Notes under the pieces: generated by a model
What the model was told of the DNA's origin: nothing
The model's input: only the letters and a program-made list of their open reading frames with translations
Databases searched by the model: none
Assembly (NCBI RefSeq): GCF_000784735.1
Contig: NZ_JSYG01000016.1
Coordinates: 1-45,423, forward strand
Reading direction: 5' to 3'
DNA: 45,423 nt
Origin: Dickeya undicola
GTDB taxonomy: Bacteria > Pseudomonadota > Gammaproteobacteria > Enterobacterales > Enterobacteriaceae
Position numbers and translations under genes: made by a program
In this document: piece by piece, positions 15,044-25,355 of the stretch
Layout: the number at the start of each line of letters is the position of its first letter
Position numbering within the stretch: the stretch's first letter is position 1

Positions 15044-18000
15044 GTGCGTCTGATCCTGATTGTTCTGTTGGGATGCCTGTTATCAACCACGTCGCTGGCC
15101 GCTCAGTTGCCTGACGAAACGCAACTGAAGCAGGACCTGCAACAGGCCGAAGCCAATAAAAACACCCCGGCGCAGGCCGATATCGTCAAAGAGTTACAGT
15201 CGGCGTTGCGTCTGCTGGACGAACGCCGGGACACCCGCCAGCGTGCCGACCAGTACCAGCGTGCGATTGACGACTTCCCCAAACTGACCCGCGAACTGCG
15301 ACAGCAGTTGGATGCCGAAAACGCCAAACCCGCCGCACCGCCGAAAGCGACATCGGTCAACGAGCTGGAACAACAGATTGTCCAGTTCAGCAGCCAATTG
15401 CTGGAACAAAGCCGCCAGTTGCAGCAGGAGCAGGACCGCCAGCGGGAAATCAGCGATTCGCTGGCCCAATTGCCGCAACAGCAAACCGAAGCCAACCGAG
15501 CACTGAGCGATGTCGAACGGCGTCTACAGGCGCTGGGCAACCCGACGACTGCGCTCGGGCAAGCTCAGTTAGCGGCATTGCAGGCCGAAGCGGCGCTACG
15601 CAAAAGCCGGGTAGAGGAACTGGAGCTGGCACAGCTTTCCGCCAGCAACCGTCAGGAACTGTCGCGCCTGCAAGCGGATGTCTACAAAAAGCGGCGCGAC
15701 CGGCTGGACAATCAGTTACAGCTGTTGCGCAGCACACTGAACACCTTGCGTCAGCGTGAAGCGGAGCAGGCGCTGGAGCGCACCGAGCAACTGGCGGAAC
15801 AGGAAGGCCAATTGCCCACAGCGGTCGCCAGCTTGTTGCAGACTAACCGCGAACTCTCCATGGCACTCAACCAGCAGGCGCAGCGCATGGACCAGATTGC
15901 CGCTCGTCAGCGCCAGACTGCCGCCCAAACGCTCCAGGTACGTCAGGCACTCAGCACGCTGCGTGAACAGGCGCAGTGGCTCGGCTCGTCGCCAGCGCTG
16001 GGGGAAACCCTGCGTGCACAGGTAGCGCGCCTACCGGAAATGCCCAAGCCGCAACAACTGGACGGCGACATGGCGCAACTGCGCGCCCAGCGTCTACATT
16101 ATGAAGACCTGCTCAACAAACTGTCGGCAGCCAGTGAACCCGCCCGGCAGGACGACGGCACTCCACTCACCACCGCCCAGCAAAAGATCGTCACCGATCA
16201 GCAACGAACCCAGCGTGATCTACTGGGGTCGTTAATTTCCGGCTGTGATACCCAGATTCTGGAGTTAACCAAGTTGAAAGTCGCCAGCAGTCAGCTGGAG
16301 GACGCACTGACCGAGATCCGCGACGCGGCGCATCGCTATCTGTTCTGGGTTGCGGATGTTGACCCGATCGGTTTCGCCTACCCGCTCAATCTACTGCGCG
16401 ACCTGTCACGCCTGTTGTCGTTGGATACCTTTACCCAACTTAGCGGCGCGATGCTGATGATGGCGACCAGCCAGAGCACGCTGCTGCCGCTGCTGGGCGC
16501 GTTGCTACTGGTCGGGCTCAGCATCAGCTCGCGTCGTCATTATCATGCGTTTCTGGAGCGCGCCAGCAGCCGGGTGGGTAAAGTCACCCTCGACTATTTT
16601 ATGCTGACACTGCGTACCGTGTTCTGGTCGGTGATGGTGGCGATGCCGCTACCGGTGCTGTGGGCCGCGCTTGGTTATGGCCTGCAAAACGCCTGGCCTT
16701 ACCCGGTAGCGGTAGCGATCGGCGACAGCGTGACCGCCACGGTGCCGCTGATGTGGGTAGTGATGGTCTGCGCCGCGTTTTCCCACCGTCAGGGGCTGTT
16801 CATCGTGCATTTCGGCTGGTCGCCGAAACAGGTGGCGCGCGCCATGCGCTATTACCGTCTGTCCATTGGTTTTATCGTGCCGCTGGTAATGGCGCTGATC
16901 ACCTTTGATAATCTCAACGACCGGGAGTTTTCCAGCACGCTGGGGCGGTTGTGCTTTATTTTGCTGTGTATGGCGCTCAGTCTGGTGACCACCAGCCTGA
17001 AACGCGCCGGTATTCCGTTGTATCTGGATAAGGAAGGTTCTGGCGAAAATCCGGTAAACCGCGCGATGTGGAATCTGATGATTTGCATCCCACTGATTGC
17101 CGCGCTGACATCCTGTCTGGGCTACCTCACCACCTCGCAGGCGTTGCTGGCGCGGCTGGAAACCTCGGTCGCCATCTGGTTTTTCCTGCTGGTGATTTAT
17201 CACATCATCCGCCGCTGGATGTGGATTCAGCGCCGCCGCATCGCCTTTGACCGCGCCAGACAGCGCCGGGCGGACATGCTGGCGCAACGCGCCCGCGGCG
17301 AAGAAGACACCACCCCGTCGTCGCACGAAGCTGGCGTCGATGTGGTGGAAGAACCGGTGGTGGATCTGGACGCCATCAGCGCCCGCTCGCTGAAACTGGT
17401 GCGCTCCATCCTGACGCTGATTGCGTTGGTGTCGGTGATTGCATTGTGGTCGGAAATCCATTCCGCTTTCGCCTTTATGGAGAATATCAGCCTGTGGGAC
17501 GTTACCAGCACGGTGAAAGGCGTGGAGAGCGTGCAGCCGATCACCCTCGGGTCGGTGCTGATAGCCCTGCTGGTGTTTGTCATCACCGCACAACTGGTAC
17601 GCAACCTGCCCGCGTTACTGGAGCTGGCGGTGCTACAGCATATCGAGCTGTCACCCGGCACTGGCTACGCCATTATCACCGTCAGCAAATACCTGCTGAT
17701 GCTGGTGGGTGGGCTGATGGGGTTCTCACTGATCGGTATCGAATGGTCAAAATTGCAGTGGCTGGTGGCGGCACTCGGCGTGGGGCTGGGGTTCGGCTTA
17801 CAGGAGATCTTCGCCAACTTCATCTCTGGCCTGATCATTCTGTTCGAAAAACCGATCCGCATCGGTGATACCGTCACCATCCGCGATCTGACTGGCAGCG
17901 TGATGCGCATCAATACCCGCGCTACCACGATTTCCGACTGGGATCGCAAAGAGATCATCGTGCCCAACAAGGCGTTTATCACCGAGCAGTTCATCAACTG

Positions 18001-18367
18001 GTCGCTGTCCGACTCGGTCACCCGCGTGGTGCTGACCATCCCGGCACCCGCCGACGCCAGTACGCAGGAGGTCACCACACTGCTGCTGGACGCGGTGAAG
18101 CGCTGCTCGCTGGTGCTGGATAACCCGCCGCCGGAAGTGTTTCTGGTGGATCTGCGTCAAGGCATCCAGATTTTTGAACTGCGTATCTTCGCCGCGGAAA
18201 TGGGCCACCGGATGCCGCTGCGCCACGAACTGCACCAACTGATTCTGGAAAGCTACCGCGAACACCATCTGGTGATGCCGTTCCCGCCGTTCCAGGTACA
18301 AATGGATTCAGTGCAAATCGTCGGGCGCAACGCCGCCACCTCAACCCGCACCGCTGGCGGACTGTAG
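15044..18367 (+). CDS. mscM: Miniconductance mechanosensitive channel MscM (YjeP)
   Basis: 1107 residues from GTG 15044 with a strong GAGGAGG site. A signal peptide (MRLILIVLLGCLLSTTSLAA) leads into a long Gln/Ala-rich coiled-coil periplasmic domain (about 20-420). Multiple transmembrane helices follow, from about 470. The MscS core is near 880-1090, with a pore-lining Gly/Ala-rich helix (VAALGVGLGFGLQEIFANF) and the soluble MscS beta domain (FEKPIRIGDTVTI). It releases osmolytes during hypo-osmotic shock. Psd and MscM are linked in many gammaproteobacteria. Convergent with epmA across a shared terminator. Confidence 0.95.
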   Translation: MRLILIVLLGCLLSTTSLAAQLPDETQLKQDLQQAEANKNTPAQADIVKELQSALRLLDERRDTRQRADQYQRAIDDFPKLTRELRQQLDAENAKPAAPPKATSVNELEQQIVQFSSQLLEQSRQLQQEQDRQREISDSLAQLPQQQTEANRALSDVERRLQALGNPTTALGQAQLAALQAEAALRKSRVEELELAQLSASNRQELSRLQADVYKKRRDRLDNQLQLLRSTLNTLRQREAEQALERTEQLAEQEGQLPTAVASLLQTNRELSMALNQQAQRMDQIAARQRQTAAQTLQVRQALSTLREQAQWLGSSPALGETLRAQVARLPEMPKPQQLDGDMAQLRAQRLHYEDLLNKLSAASEPARQDDGTPLTTAQQKIVTDQQRTQRDLLGSLISGCDTQILELTKLKVASSQLEDALTEIRDAAHRYLFWVADVDPIGFAYPLNLLRDLSRLLSLDTFTQLSGAMLMMATSQSTLLPLLGALLLVGLSISSRRHYHAFLERASSRVGKVTLDYFMLTLRTVFWSVMVAMPLPVLWAALGYGLQNAWPYPVAVAIGDSVTATVPLMWVVMVCAAFSHRQGLFIVHFGWSPKQVARAMRYYRLSIGFIVPLVMALITFDNLNDREFSSTLGRLCFILLCMALSLVTTSLKRAGIPLYLDKEGSGENPVNRAMWNLMICIPLIAALTSCLGYLTTSQALLARLETSVAIWFFLLVIYHIIRRWMWIQRRRIAFDRARQRRADMLAQRARGEEDTTPSSHEAGVDVVEEPVVDLDAISARSLKLVRSILTLIALVSVIALWSEIHSAFAFMENISLWDVTSTVKGVESVQPITLGSVLIALLVFVITAQLVRNLPALLELAVLQHIELSPGTGYAIITVSKYLLMLVGGLMGFSLIGIEWSKLQWLVAALGVGLGFGLQEIFANFISGLIILFEKPIRIGDTVTIRDLTGSVMRINTRATTISDWDRKEIIVPNKAFITEQFINWSLSDSVTRVVLTIPAPADASTQEVTTLLLDAVKRCSLVLDNPPPEVFLVDLRQGIQIFELRIFAAEMGHRMPLRHELHQLILESYREHHLVMPFPPFQVQMDSVQIVGRNAATSTRTAGGL

Positions 18368-18383
18368 CCCCTCTGCAAAAAAT

Positions 18384-18416
18384 AAAACCACGGTAAGCGA
18401 TGGCTTCCGTGGTTTT
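18384..18416. terminator. Bidirectional terminator between mscM and epmA
   Basis: The inverted repeat AAAACCACGG...CCGTGGTTTT with a 13-nt loop is flanked by A/T runs. It serves the convergent genes mscM (+) and epmA (-). Confidence 0.8.
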
Positions 18417-18447
18417 CAGTCAGACAAATAATAAAGGAAAAGCAGCC

Positions 18448-19425
18448 TCAGGCGCGATCCACCGTAAACGCCATCACCTCGCCGATAGACTCGGCATTCA
18501 GCGCCATCATCACCAGACGATCAACACCCAGCGCCACGCCGGAACACGGTGGGATACCCGCCGCCAAAGCTGCCAGCAGGTTTTCATCAATCGGTTGTAC
18601 CGGCAACCCACGCGCGGCGCGCTTGCGGTTATCCTGCTCGAAGCGTTGACGCTGCTCTTTGCTGTCGGTCAGCTCGCAAAAACCGTTAGCCAGTTCGATG
18701 CCTTTGTAATAGACCTCGAAACGCTCCGCCACCCGGTGATCCTCGGTGCTGATTTCAGCCAGCGCTGCCTGCGTTGCCGGGAAATGGTAGACAAACGCCG
18801 GTTTGTCGCGGCCGATTTGCGGTTCCACACCAAACGCGAACAACAGTTGCAACAGGGTGTCGCGGTCTTCTTCCCGGTTGGCGACATCCCCCACACCGAT
18901 TTTTTCCGCCGCTTCACGTAGCTGCGCCTTGTCTGCCGACAACGGGTCCACTTCCAGATGACGCTGGAACGCCTGCTGATAGGACAGCATCTCCGCGCTA
19001 TCGCACTCCAGCACCTGTTGCAGCAGGTCGTCCATTTCGTTCATCAACCGGTACATATCATAGTGCGGGCGATACCACTCCAGCATGGTGAACTCGGGGT
19101 TATGGTGACGGCCAGACTCTTCGTTGCGGAAACTGCGGCATAATTGATAAATCGGCCCACTCCCCGCCGCCAGCAGGCGTTTCATGTGGTATTCCGGACT
19201 GGTCATCAGATACAGCGTCATGCCATCGGCGGCACCGGGGCCGACAAAGTGGGTCTGGAACGGGAACAAATGTACATCCGTCACCGTTGCCTGGCTCATG
19301 GCTGGCGTTTCCACTTCCAGCACGCCACGGTCCGAGAAGAAACGCCGGATTTCTTTCATTATCGACGCCCGCTTCAACAGATTGGCGACAGGGGCACTGG
19401 GTTGCCAACTGGCCGTTTCGCTCAT
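18448..19425 (-). CDS. epmA: EF-P (R)-beta-lysine ligase EpmA (PoxA/GenX)
   Basis: 325 residues from ATG 19425. GGAG lies upstream and [11 protein letters not shown] matches the E. coli start; 20 extra codons of open frame precede it. It is a truncated class II lysyl-tRNA synthetase paralogue without the anticodon-binding domain. Motif 2 ([19 protein letters not shown]) and motif 3 ([11 protein letters not shown]) are intact. It attaches beta-lysine to Lys34 of EF-P. EpmB, which makes the beta-lysine, and EF-P itself are encoded about 5 kb away in this window. Confidence 0.97.
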   Translation of the reverse strand: MSETASWQPSAPVANLLKRASIMKEIRRFFSDRGVLEVETPAMSQATVTDVHLFPFQTHFVGPGAADGMTLYLMTSPEYHMKRLLAAGSGPIYQLCRSFRNEESGRHHNPEFTMLEWYRPHYDMYRLMNEMDDLLQQVLECDSAEMLSYQQAFQRHLEVDPLSADKAQLREAAEKIGVGDVANREEDRDTLLQLLFAFGVEPQIGRDKPAFVYHFPATQAALAEISTEDHRVAERFEVYYKGIELANGFCELTDSKEQRQRFEQDNRKRAARGLPVQPIDENLLAALAAGIPPCSGVALGVDRLVMMALNAESIGEVMAFTVDRA

Positions 19426-19665
19426 GATTTCCACTCCACACTCAAACTGGAGGTGCAGTCTACCCGCATCACCACAGCCAGACAAATTTATCCCGCTAAG
19501 GGTTTCCCTCTATTCGCTGACCTGTTGGCTTACCTGAACCCATAATTATCAAACATCGCCTAATTCCAATGCCCGGAGATTCACTCCTTACTCGCTCCAC
19601 GCATCACAATTATTGCCGGTATGAAAGGACTCCTGGCGGTTAAATCACATTTACTAAAATATGTA
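19426..19665. other. Upstream flank of epmA
   Basis: 240 bp ahead of the repeat element. It should contain the epmA promoter on the minus strand. I see no clear -10/-35 pair and no convincing gene; the 88-codon frame at 19581-19847 runs into the repeat and looks spurious. Confidence 0.3.
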
Positions 19666-19931
19666 TATACCCTAAATAATTCGAGCTGCGGGACAAAACG
19701 TATTGCGTTTTGAACAACGCGAAGCGTTGGCCCTTCAGGGCAAGGTTCATTTAAGCCTTGTAACGCGGCAATCGAGTGACAAATTCGTCGGGAACGAATT
19801 TGACCAGCCAACGGCTGGCCTCTGGTGAGAGACAGGATATCTCTCATTTCATCCCCAGGAGCTTACATAAGTAAGTGACTGGGGTGAACGAGGACAGCCA
19901 ACATACCTGCAATTGAAGTATGACGGGTATA
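19666..19931. repeat. Enterobacterial intergenic palindromic repeat element (YPAL/ERIC-like class)
   Basis: About 266 bp bounded by imperfect inverted ends: TATACCCTAAATAATTCGAG at the left and the reverse complement TATACCCGTCATACTTCAA at the right. An internal hairpin has the CCAGGAGCTTACATAAGTAA and GTGACTGGGG halves. These end and core signatures recur between genes in Yersinia, Serratia, Pectobacterium and relatives, from memory. The family name is tentative. It lies between the divergent epmA and frdA, well upstream of the frd promoter region. Confidence 0.65.
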
Positions 19932-20162
19932 ATTATTAAAAAACTGCAAAATGCTGGATCACATCAAATTTCAGTCATCTACAAATCGCTATAATCATTT
20001 CCATACAAAAAAGAGTGATTTAATCTCTCTGTATAGGTTGGCCGGATATTTTTTCACTCGATTTAATATGTTGGAAATTAAAACGGGAAATAAGTGATTA
20101 AGTTGGACTTCATATTATTTTCTTAATTTAATTTATTTAACTTAAGTAATTGGAGGCATACA
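19932..20162 (+). promoter_or_regulatory. frdABCD upstream regulatory region
   Basis: 231 bp, very AT-rich, ending in GGAGG before the frdA GTG. In E. coli the frd promoter is activated by FNR and DcuR and repressed by NarL. I looked for TTGAT-N4-ATCAA and found no good match; the closest, GGAT-CAC-ATCAA just downstream of the repeat (about 19955-19967), has a 3-bp spacer. Confidence 0.4.
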
Positions 20163-21959
20163 GTGCAAACCTTTAATGCCGATTTGGCTATTATCGGGGC
20201 CGGGGGAGCTGGTTTACGGGCAGCGATTGCCGCTGCAGAAGCAAATCCCCAACTCAAGATTGCGCTGATTTCCAAAGTCTACCCGATGCGTAGCCACACC
20301 GTGGCTGCTGAAGGGGGATCGGCGGCGGTCACACAAGATCACGATAGCTTTGACTTTCACTTCCACGACACCGTGGCTGGGGGAGACTGGTTATGTGAAC
20401 AGGACGTAGTGGATCATTTCGTGCAGCATTGCCCGCGTGAAATGACCCAGCTTGAACAGTGGGGCTGCCCGTGGAGCCGTAAGCCGGATGGCTCGGTCAA
20501 CGTGCGTCGTTTCGGTGGGATGAAGATCGAACGCACCTGGTTCGCCGCAGATAAAACCGGCTTCCACATGTTGCACACCTTATTCCAAACCTCTCTGAAA
20601 TACCCACAGATTCAGCGTTTCGACGAGCATTTCGTATTAGATATACTGGTGGATGACGGACATGCCCGTGGGGTCGTTGCCATCAACATGATGGAAGGGT
20701 CGCTGATTCAGATTCGCGCCAACGCTATCGTGATGGCTACCGGCGGAGCCGGGCGCGTCTATCGCTACAACACCAACGGCGGTATCGTGACCGGCGACGG
20801 CATGGGTATGGCCTTCCGTCACGGCGTACCGCTGCGTGACATGGAATTCGTACAGTACCACCCTACCGGTCTGCCAGGCTCCGGTATTCTGATGACCGAA
20901 GGCTGCCGTGGCGAAGGCGGCATCATGGTCAACAAAGACGGTTACCGCTACCTGCAAGATTATGGCCTCGGGCCGGAAACGCCGCTGGGCGAGCCGAAAA
21001 ACAAATACATGGAGTTGGGTCCGCGCGACAAAGTTTCGCAGGCCTTCTGGCACGAATGGCGCGCCGGACGCACCGTATCCACCCCGCTGGGCGACGTGGT
21101 CTACCTCGACCTGCGTCATCTGGGCGAGAAGAAACTGAAAGAGCGCCTGCCGTTCATTTGCGAACTGGCGAAAGCTTACGTCGGCGTCGACCCGGTGAAA
21201 GAGCCAATTCCGATTCGCCCCACCGCACACTACACCATGGGCGGCATCGAAACCGACCAGCAGTGTGAAACCCGTATTCAGGGTCTGTTCGCCGTCGGCG
21301 AATGTTCGTCCGTCGGTCTGCACGGCGCCAACCGCCTCGGCTCCAACTCACTGGCGGAACTGGTGGTATTCGGCCGCGTCGCCGGTGAAAAAGCGGTGGA
21401 ACGCTCACAAGCAGCAGCACCGGCTAACGCCAGCGCGCTGGATGCACAAGCCAAAGACGTGGAACAGCGCCTGCACGCGTTGATGAAGCAGGAAGGCACC
21501 GAGAGCTGGGCTAAAATCCGCGACGAAATGGGGCTGTCGATGGAAGAAGGCTGCGGCATCTACCGCACCACCGACCTGATGCAGAAAACCGTCGACAAGC
21601 TGGCGGAACTGAAAGAACGCTTCAAACGCGTGAAAATCACCGACCATTCCAGCGTGTTCAACACCGACCTGCTCTACACCATCGAACTGGGCCACAGCCT
21701 GGACGTTGCCGAGTGTATGGCGCATTCCGCCATCAACCGTAAAGAGTCTCGCGGCGCGCACCAACGCCTGGATGAAGGCTGCACCGAACGTGACGATGTT
21801 AACTTCCTGAAGCATACACTGGCGTTTTATAACCCGGAAGGCGCGCCTCGCCTGGAATACAGCGATGTGAAGATCACCAAGCTGCCACCGGCGAAACGCG
21901 TTTACGGTGCCGAAGCGGAAGCTCAGGAGAAAAACAAGAAGGAGCAAGCGAATGGCTGA
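20163..21959 (+). CDS. frdA: Fumarate reductase flavoprotein subunit
   Basis: 598 residues from GTG 20163, with GGAGG upstream. It reduces fumarate to succinate during anaerobic respiration at the cytoplasmic face of the membrane. The FAD dinucleotide fold reads [15 protein letters not shown]. His45 in the [12 protein letters not shown] motif is the covalent FAD attachment site. [21 protein letters not shown] and [11 protein letters not shown] form the dicarboxylate site. It is the first gene of frdABCD and overlaps frdB by 8 bp. Divergent from epmA. Confidence 0.98.
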   Translation: MQTFNADLAIIGAGGAGLRAAIAAAEANPQLKIALISKVYPMRSHTVAAEGGSAAVTQDHDSFDFHFHDTVAGGDWLCEQDVVDHFVQHCPREMTQLEQWGCPWSRKPDGSVNVRRFGGMKIERTWFAADKTGFHMLHTLFQTSLKYPQIQRFDEHFVLDILVDDGHARGVVAINMMEGSLIQIRANAIVMATGGAGRVYRYNTNGGIVTGDGMGMAFRHGVPLRDMEFVQYHPTGLPGSGILMTEGCRGEGGIMVNKDGYRYLQDYGLGPETPLGEPKNKYMELGPRDKVSQAFWHEWRAGRTVSTPLGDVVYLDLRHLGEKKLKERLPFICELAKAYVGVDPVKEPIPIRPTAHYTMGGIETDQQCETRIQGLFAVGECSSVGLHGANRLGSNSLAELVVFGRVAGEKAVERSQAAAPANASALDAQAKDVEQRLHALMKQEGTESWAKIRDEMGLSMEEGCGIYRTTDLMQKTVDKLAELKERFKRVKITDHSSVFNTDLLYTIELGHSLDVAECMAHSAINRKESRGAHQRLDEGCTERDDVNFLKHTLAFYNPEGAPRLEYSDVKITKLPPAKRVYGAEAEAQEKNKKEQANG

Positions 21960-22686
21960 TATGCAAACCCTGAAAATGGAAGTCATGCGCTATAACCCGG
22001 AGCAGGATAACGCCCCGCACTTCGAGACTTATGAAGTGCCGTATACCCGCGAAACCTCGCTGTTGGACGCGCTGGGCTACATCAAAGATAACCTGGCACC
22101 GGACCTGTCCTACCGCTGGTCCTGCCGTATGGCGATTTGCGGCTCCTGCGGCATGATGGTTAACAACGTACCGAAGCTGGCCTGTAAAACCTTCCTGCGT
22201 GAGTACACCGATGGCATGAAGGTCGAAGCACTGGGTAACTTCCCGATCGAACGCGATCTGGTGGTGGACATGACCCACTTCATCGAAAGTCTGGAAGCGA
22301 TCAAGCCGTACATTATCGGCAACAACCGCACACCGGATCAGGGGCCGAACAAGCAGACACCGGCTCAGATGGCGAAATACCACCAGTTCTCCGGCTGCAT
22401 CAACTGTGGGCTGTGCTACGCCGCCTGTCCGCAGTTCGGCCTGAATCCGGAGTTCATCGGTCCCGCTGCCATCACGCTGGCGCATCGCTATAACCTGGAC
22501 AATCGTGACCACGGTAAGAAAGAGCGTATGGCGCAACTGAACAGCGACAACGGCGTCTGGTCCTGTACTTTCGTGGGTTACTGCTCCGAAGTGTGTCCGA
22601 AGCACGTCGATCCAGCGGCAGCTATCCAGCAAGGCAAAGTGGAAAGCGCCAAAGACTTCATGATCGCCATGCTTAGACCACAATAA
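21952..22686 (+). CDS. frdB: Fumarate reductase iron-sulfur subunit
   Basis: 244 residues from ATG 21952, which overlaps the frdA end; longer frame before it is rejected because [11 protein letters not shown] aligns with the family start. It carries electrons from menaquinol to FrdA. The [2Fe-2S] ligands lie in [13 protein letters not shown] and KLAC. The [4Fe-4S] and [3Fe-4S] ligands lie in [12 protein letters not shown] and [11 protein letters not shown]. All expected cysteines are present. Confidence 0.98.
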   Translation: MADMQTLKMEVMRYNPEQDNAPHFETYEVPYTRETSLLDALGYIKDNLAPDLSYRWSCRMAICGSCGMMVNNVPKLACKTFLREYTDGMKVEALGNFPIERDLVVDMTHFIESLEAIKPYIIGNNRTPDQGPNKQTPAQMAKYHQFSGCINCGLCYAACPQFGLNPEFIGPAAITLAHRYNLDNRDHGKKERMAQLNSDNGVWSCTFVGYCSEVCPKHVDPAAAIQQGKVESAKDFMIAMLRPQ

Positions 22687-22698
22687 GGGAGGCAATAA

Positions 22699-23094
22699 AT
22701 GATCACCAAACGTAAAGCGTATGTCCGTGGCATGACGCCCACCTGGTGGCAGAAGCTCGGTTTCTACCGTTTCTATATGCTGCGTGAAGGCACGGCAGTC
22801 CCCGCTGTCTGGTTCAGCATTGTGCTGCTGCACGGTGTATTTTCGCTCAAAGCGGGCCCGGAAGGCTGGAGTCAGTTTGTCAGCTTCCTGCAAAACCCAT
22901 TGGTACTGTTGCTCAATATCATCGCCTTGCTGGCGGCGGTGTTGCACACCAAGACCTGGTTTGACCTGGCACCGAAGGCAAGCATCATCATCGTGAAAGA
23001 TGAAAAGATGGGGCCGGAGCCGCTAATCAAAGGGCTGTGGGCCGCCACTGTGGTCGTCACGCTGGCAGTGCTGGGCATCGCCTTGCTGTTCTGA
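22699..23094 (+). CDS. frdC: Fumarate reductase membrane anchor FrdC
   Basis: 131 residues with three predicted membrane helices; the same length as E. coli FrdC. It anchors FrdAB and contributes to the menaquinol site with FrdD. Conserved segments are [19 protein letters not shown] and [12 protein letters not shown]. It starts 12 bp after frdB with AGGGAGG upstream. Confidence 0.97.
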   Translation: MITKRKAYVRGMTPTWWQKLGFYRFYMLREGTAVPAVWFSIVLLHGVFSLKAGPEGWSQFVSFLQNPLVLLLNIIALLAAVLHTKTWFDLAPKASIIIVKDEKMGPEPLIKGLWAATVVVTLAVLGIALLF

Positions 23095-23108
23095 ACAGGA
23101 GAAATCTC

Positions 23109-23465
23109 GTGATTAATCAACAACCCAAACGTTCCGATGAACCGCCGTTCTGGGGCCTGTTCGGCGCAGGCGGTATGTGGAGCGCCATCTTCGCGCCGGT
23201 TATTATCTTGCTGGTGGGTGTGCTGTTGCCACTCGGCCTGTTCCCGCAGGCGCTGACCTACGATCGTATCGCTGCGTTCAGCCACAGCCTGATTGGCCGT
23301 GCATTCCTGCTGCTGATGATCGTGCTGCCACTGTGGCTCAGCCTGCACCGTATTCATCACGCCATGCATGACCTGAAAATCCACGTACCGGCGGGTAAAT
23401 GGGTGTTCTACGGTCTGGCTGCGATCCTGTCGGTCGTCACGCTTATTGGTGTAGTGACGCTGTAA
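23109..23465 (+). CDS. frdD: Fumarate reductase membrane anchor FrdD
   Basis: 118 residues from GTG 23109, preceded by AGGAG. The family start [12 protein letters not shown] fixes this choice against a longer frame. Three membrane helices are predicted. The conserved ending [18 protein letters not shown] is present. With FrdC it forms the quinol-binding membrane part. It closes the operon, followed by a strong terminator. Confidence 0.97.
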   Translation: MINQQPKRSDEPPFWGLFGAGGMWSAIFAPVIILLVGVLLPLGLFPQALTYDRIAAFSHSLIGRAFLLLMIVLPLWLSLHRIHHAMHDLKIHVPAGKWVFYGLAAILSVVTLIGVVTL

Positions 23466-23488
23466 AATCGCTACGTCCCGCTGTATCA

Positions 23489-23514
23489 CGGCCTGCACTT
23501 GCAGGCCGTTTTTT
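23489..23514 (+). terminator. frdABCD terminator
   Basis: The perfect stem CGGCCTGC-ACTT-GCAGGCCG is followed directly by TTTTTT. In E. coli the attenuator of ampC overlaps this terminator, but no ampC follows here. Confidence 0.9.
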
Positions 23515-23577
23515 ATTGCATCTTCACTGCCCGCTTCCTACCTTTAACCCGAGATAAACCAACACAGGAAGCCGCAA

Positions 23578-24117
23578 ATGAAGCATTGGCGCGTATTGCT
23601 AACCTCATTGTTCACCCTGTTCACGACGGCCTGCAGCACCACTCCGCCGCAGGGCATTCAGGTTGTGGATAATTTTGAACCTTCCCGTTATATGGGAACC
23701 TGGTATGAAATCGCCCGACTGGACAACCGTTTCGAACGTGGTCTGGAGCAGGTTACCGCAACCTACAGCCCACGAGAGGACGGCGGCATTACGGTGATTA
23801 ACCGTGGCTTCGACCCGGTTAAACGGGTCTGGCGCGAAAGCATCGGCAAGGGTTACTTCACCGGTTCGCCGCAACGCGCTGCACTGAAAGTATCGTTCTT
23901 CGGCCCGTTTTATGGTGGCTATAATGTCATAGCACTGGATAACGACTATCGCTATGCCTTGGTATGCGGTCCAAACCGCGGTTATCTGTGGATTTTGTCC
24001 CGCACGCCTGACATCCATCCGCTCGTCCGGCAAGCGCTGTTGGCAACTGCACAACGTAATGGATTCCAAACGGATCATTTAGTCTGGGCGACCCCATTGA
24101 CTCAGCCAGGGAAATAA
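23578..24117 (+). CDS. blc: Outer-membrane lipoprotein lipocalin Blc
   Basis: 179 residues. A lipoprotein signal ends at Cys19 (LFTTAC). The lipocalin signature GTWYEIARLDNRFERG is followed by the second conserved block (DNDYRYALVCGP) and the third (LWILSRTP). It binds fatty acids or lysophospholipids at the outer membrane and is stress-induced in E. coli. It follows frdD with no ampC between them, unlike E. coli. Confidence 0.95.
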   Translation: MKHWRVLLTSLFTLFTTACSTTPPQGIQVVDNFEPSRYMGTWYEIARLDNRFERGLEQVTATYSPREDGGITVINRGFDPVKRVWRESIGKGYFTGSPQRAALKVSFFGPFYGGYNVIALDNDYRYALVCGPNRGYLWILSRTPDIHPLVRQALLATAQRNGFQTDHLVWATPLTQPGK

Positions 24118-24207
24118 TCAGGCTGACTACAACAATGTATGAAATAACTACAACAACGCATGGAATAAATAAAACAGCGTTTTGATATTGTTATTTTCTG
24201 CAATAAA

Positions 24208-24256
24208 AGCCGACTCGCCTGGCTTATTTCAGCCAATAAGCGTGTCGGCTATTTTT
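24208..24256. terminator. Terminator between blc and the DUF486 gene
   Basis: AGCCGAC and GTCGGCT form a stem around an inner hairpin (TGGCTTATTTCAGCCA). The T-run on the plus strand suits blc, and A-runs before it suit the convergent gene. Confidence 0.6.
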
Positions 24257-24279
24257 ACACAAAATCGTCACACGATAGG

Positions 24280-24633
24280 TCAGCCCATAATTTTATCGCG
24301 GAACATAAAGAATACCGCACCCAGCAGACACAGCCCGGCCCAAATATAATCGGTACGGAATGGCTCTTTGAGAATAACTATCGAAAAGGGAATAAAGACA
24401 GACAGGCTGATCACTTCCTGCAAAATTTTCAGTTGCCCGGCAGACGCCACCTGATAACCGATACGGTTGGCAGGCACCTGCAACAGGTATTCAAACAATG
24501 CGATCCCCCAACTGACCAGCGCCGCCACCATCCAGGTACGCCCGCTAAAATAGCGAAGATGTCCATACCAGGCAAAGGTCATGAATACATTGCTGAGGGT
24601 CAGCATGAAAACCGTAATAATCAATGGGGACAT
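24280..24633 (-). CDS. DMT-superfamily small membrane protein (DUF486 family)
   Basis: 117 residues from ATG 24633, with AAGGAG 6 nt upstream. Four hydrophobic helices. Recognisable DUF486 features are LSNVFMTFAWYGHLRY near the start, YLLQVPANRIGY in the middle and FVPFS/ILKEP near the third helix (here VFIPFSIVILKEPF). The function is unknown; the family belongs to the drug/metabolite transporter clan. It occupies the place of the SMR exporter sugE (gdx) in E. coli, but is a different family and on the opposite strand. Confidence 0.85.
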   Translation of the reverse strand: MSPLIITVFMLTLSNVFMTFAWYGHLRYFSGRTWMVAALVSWGIALFEYLLQVPANRIGYQVASAGQLKILQEVISLSVFIPFSIVILKEPFRTDYIWAGLCLLGAVFFMFRDKIMG

Positions 24634-24748
24634 AGCACTCTCCTTAACCAAGACGCGGCATTATTACGTCAGGCAGCACAAAATACCATCAGGCAGCGTT
24701 CGGCGTGTGTGAGAGAATTTTTCAGGCGGGATATCAAAAGCAAAGCAA

Positions 24749-24779
24749 CGCGTAAACCACCCAATGGGCAGTTTACGCG
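24749..24779 (-). terminator. efp terminator (hairpin)
   Basis: A perfect 9-bp stem CGCGTAAAC...GTTTACGCG has an inner CCCA/TGGG pairing. On the minus strand it is followed by TTGCTTTGCTTTTG. The U-tract is interrupted, so strength is uncertain. It lies 10 bp after the efp stop. Confidence 0.6.
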
Positions 24780-24788
24780 CCGGGAAGA

Positions 24789-25355
24789 TTACTTCACGCG
24801 GGAGACGTATTCGCCGGAGCGAGTGTCAACCTTGATCACTTCACCAATCTGTACGAACAACGGTACTTTTACCACAGCACCGGTGGACAGCGTAGCCGGT
24901 TTACCACCCGTACCAGCGGTATCGCCTTTCAGGCCCGGATCGGTTTCGGTGATTTCAGCTTCGATAAAGTTCGGTGGCTGAACAGCGATCGGCCGACCGT
25001 CCCACAGGGTAACGATACATTCGGCGTTATCCTGCAACCACTTAGCAGAATCACCCACAGTTTTTGCTTCAACCTGATGCTGTTCAAAGGTTTCAGGGTG
25101 CATGAAATGGAAGAACTCACCGTCGTTGTACAGGTAGTTCATGTTGGTATCCATTACATCCGCGCCTTCAGCCGAGTCGGTAGACTTGAAGGTTTTCTCA
25201 ACGCGGGAACCCGTCAACAGACGGCGCATTTTGACGCGAGCAAAAGCCTGGCCTTTACCCGGTTTCACAAATTCACTGGATTCGATGGCATACGGCTCGC
25301 CCTCGAACATGATTTTAAGACCGGAGCGGAAATCGTTGCTAAAATAAGTCGCCAT
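24789..25355 (-). CDS. efp: Elongation factor P
   Basis: 188 residues, standard length. It relieves ribosome stalling at polyproline stretches. Three beta-barrel domains; the KOW-like domain I carries the modified lysine in KPGKGQ (Lys34 counting Met), the site of beta-lysylation by EpmA with the substrate made by EpmB. The C-terminal signature [17 protein letters not shown] is intact. It is divergent from epmB across 39 bp. Confidence 0.98.
   Translation of the reverse strand: MATYFSNDFRSGLKIMFEGEPYAIESSEFVKPGKGQAFARVKMRRLLTGSRVEKTFKSTDSAEGADVMDTNMNYLYNDGEFFHFMHPETFEQHQVEAKTVGDSAKWLQDNAECIVTLWDGRPIAVQPPNFIEAEITETDPGLKGDTAGTGGKPATLSTGAVVKVPLFVQIGEVIKVDTRSGEYVSRVK

Noticed and set aside
16649-17593. 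314-codon minus-strand frame opposite mscM
   Set aside because: Shadow frame rich in His, Gln and Arg; the membrane domain of MscM on the plus strand explains it.
19581-19847. 88-codon minus-strand frame between epmA and frdA
   Set aside because: Most of it lies in the palindromic repeat element; such frames occur by chance in each copy.
19955-19967. Possible FNR site GGAT-CAC-ATCAA before frdA
   Set aside because: The spacer is 3 bp instead of 4 and the left half is imperfect.
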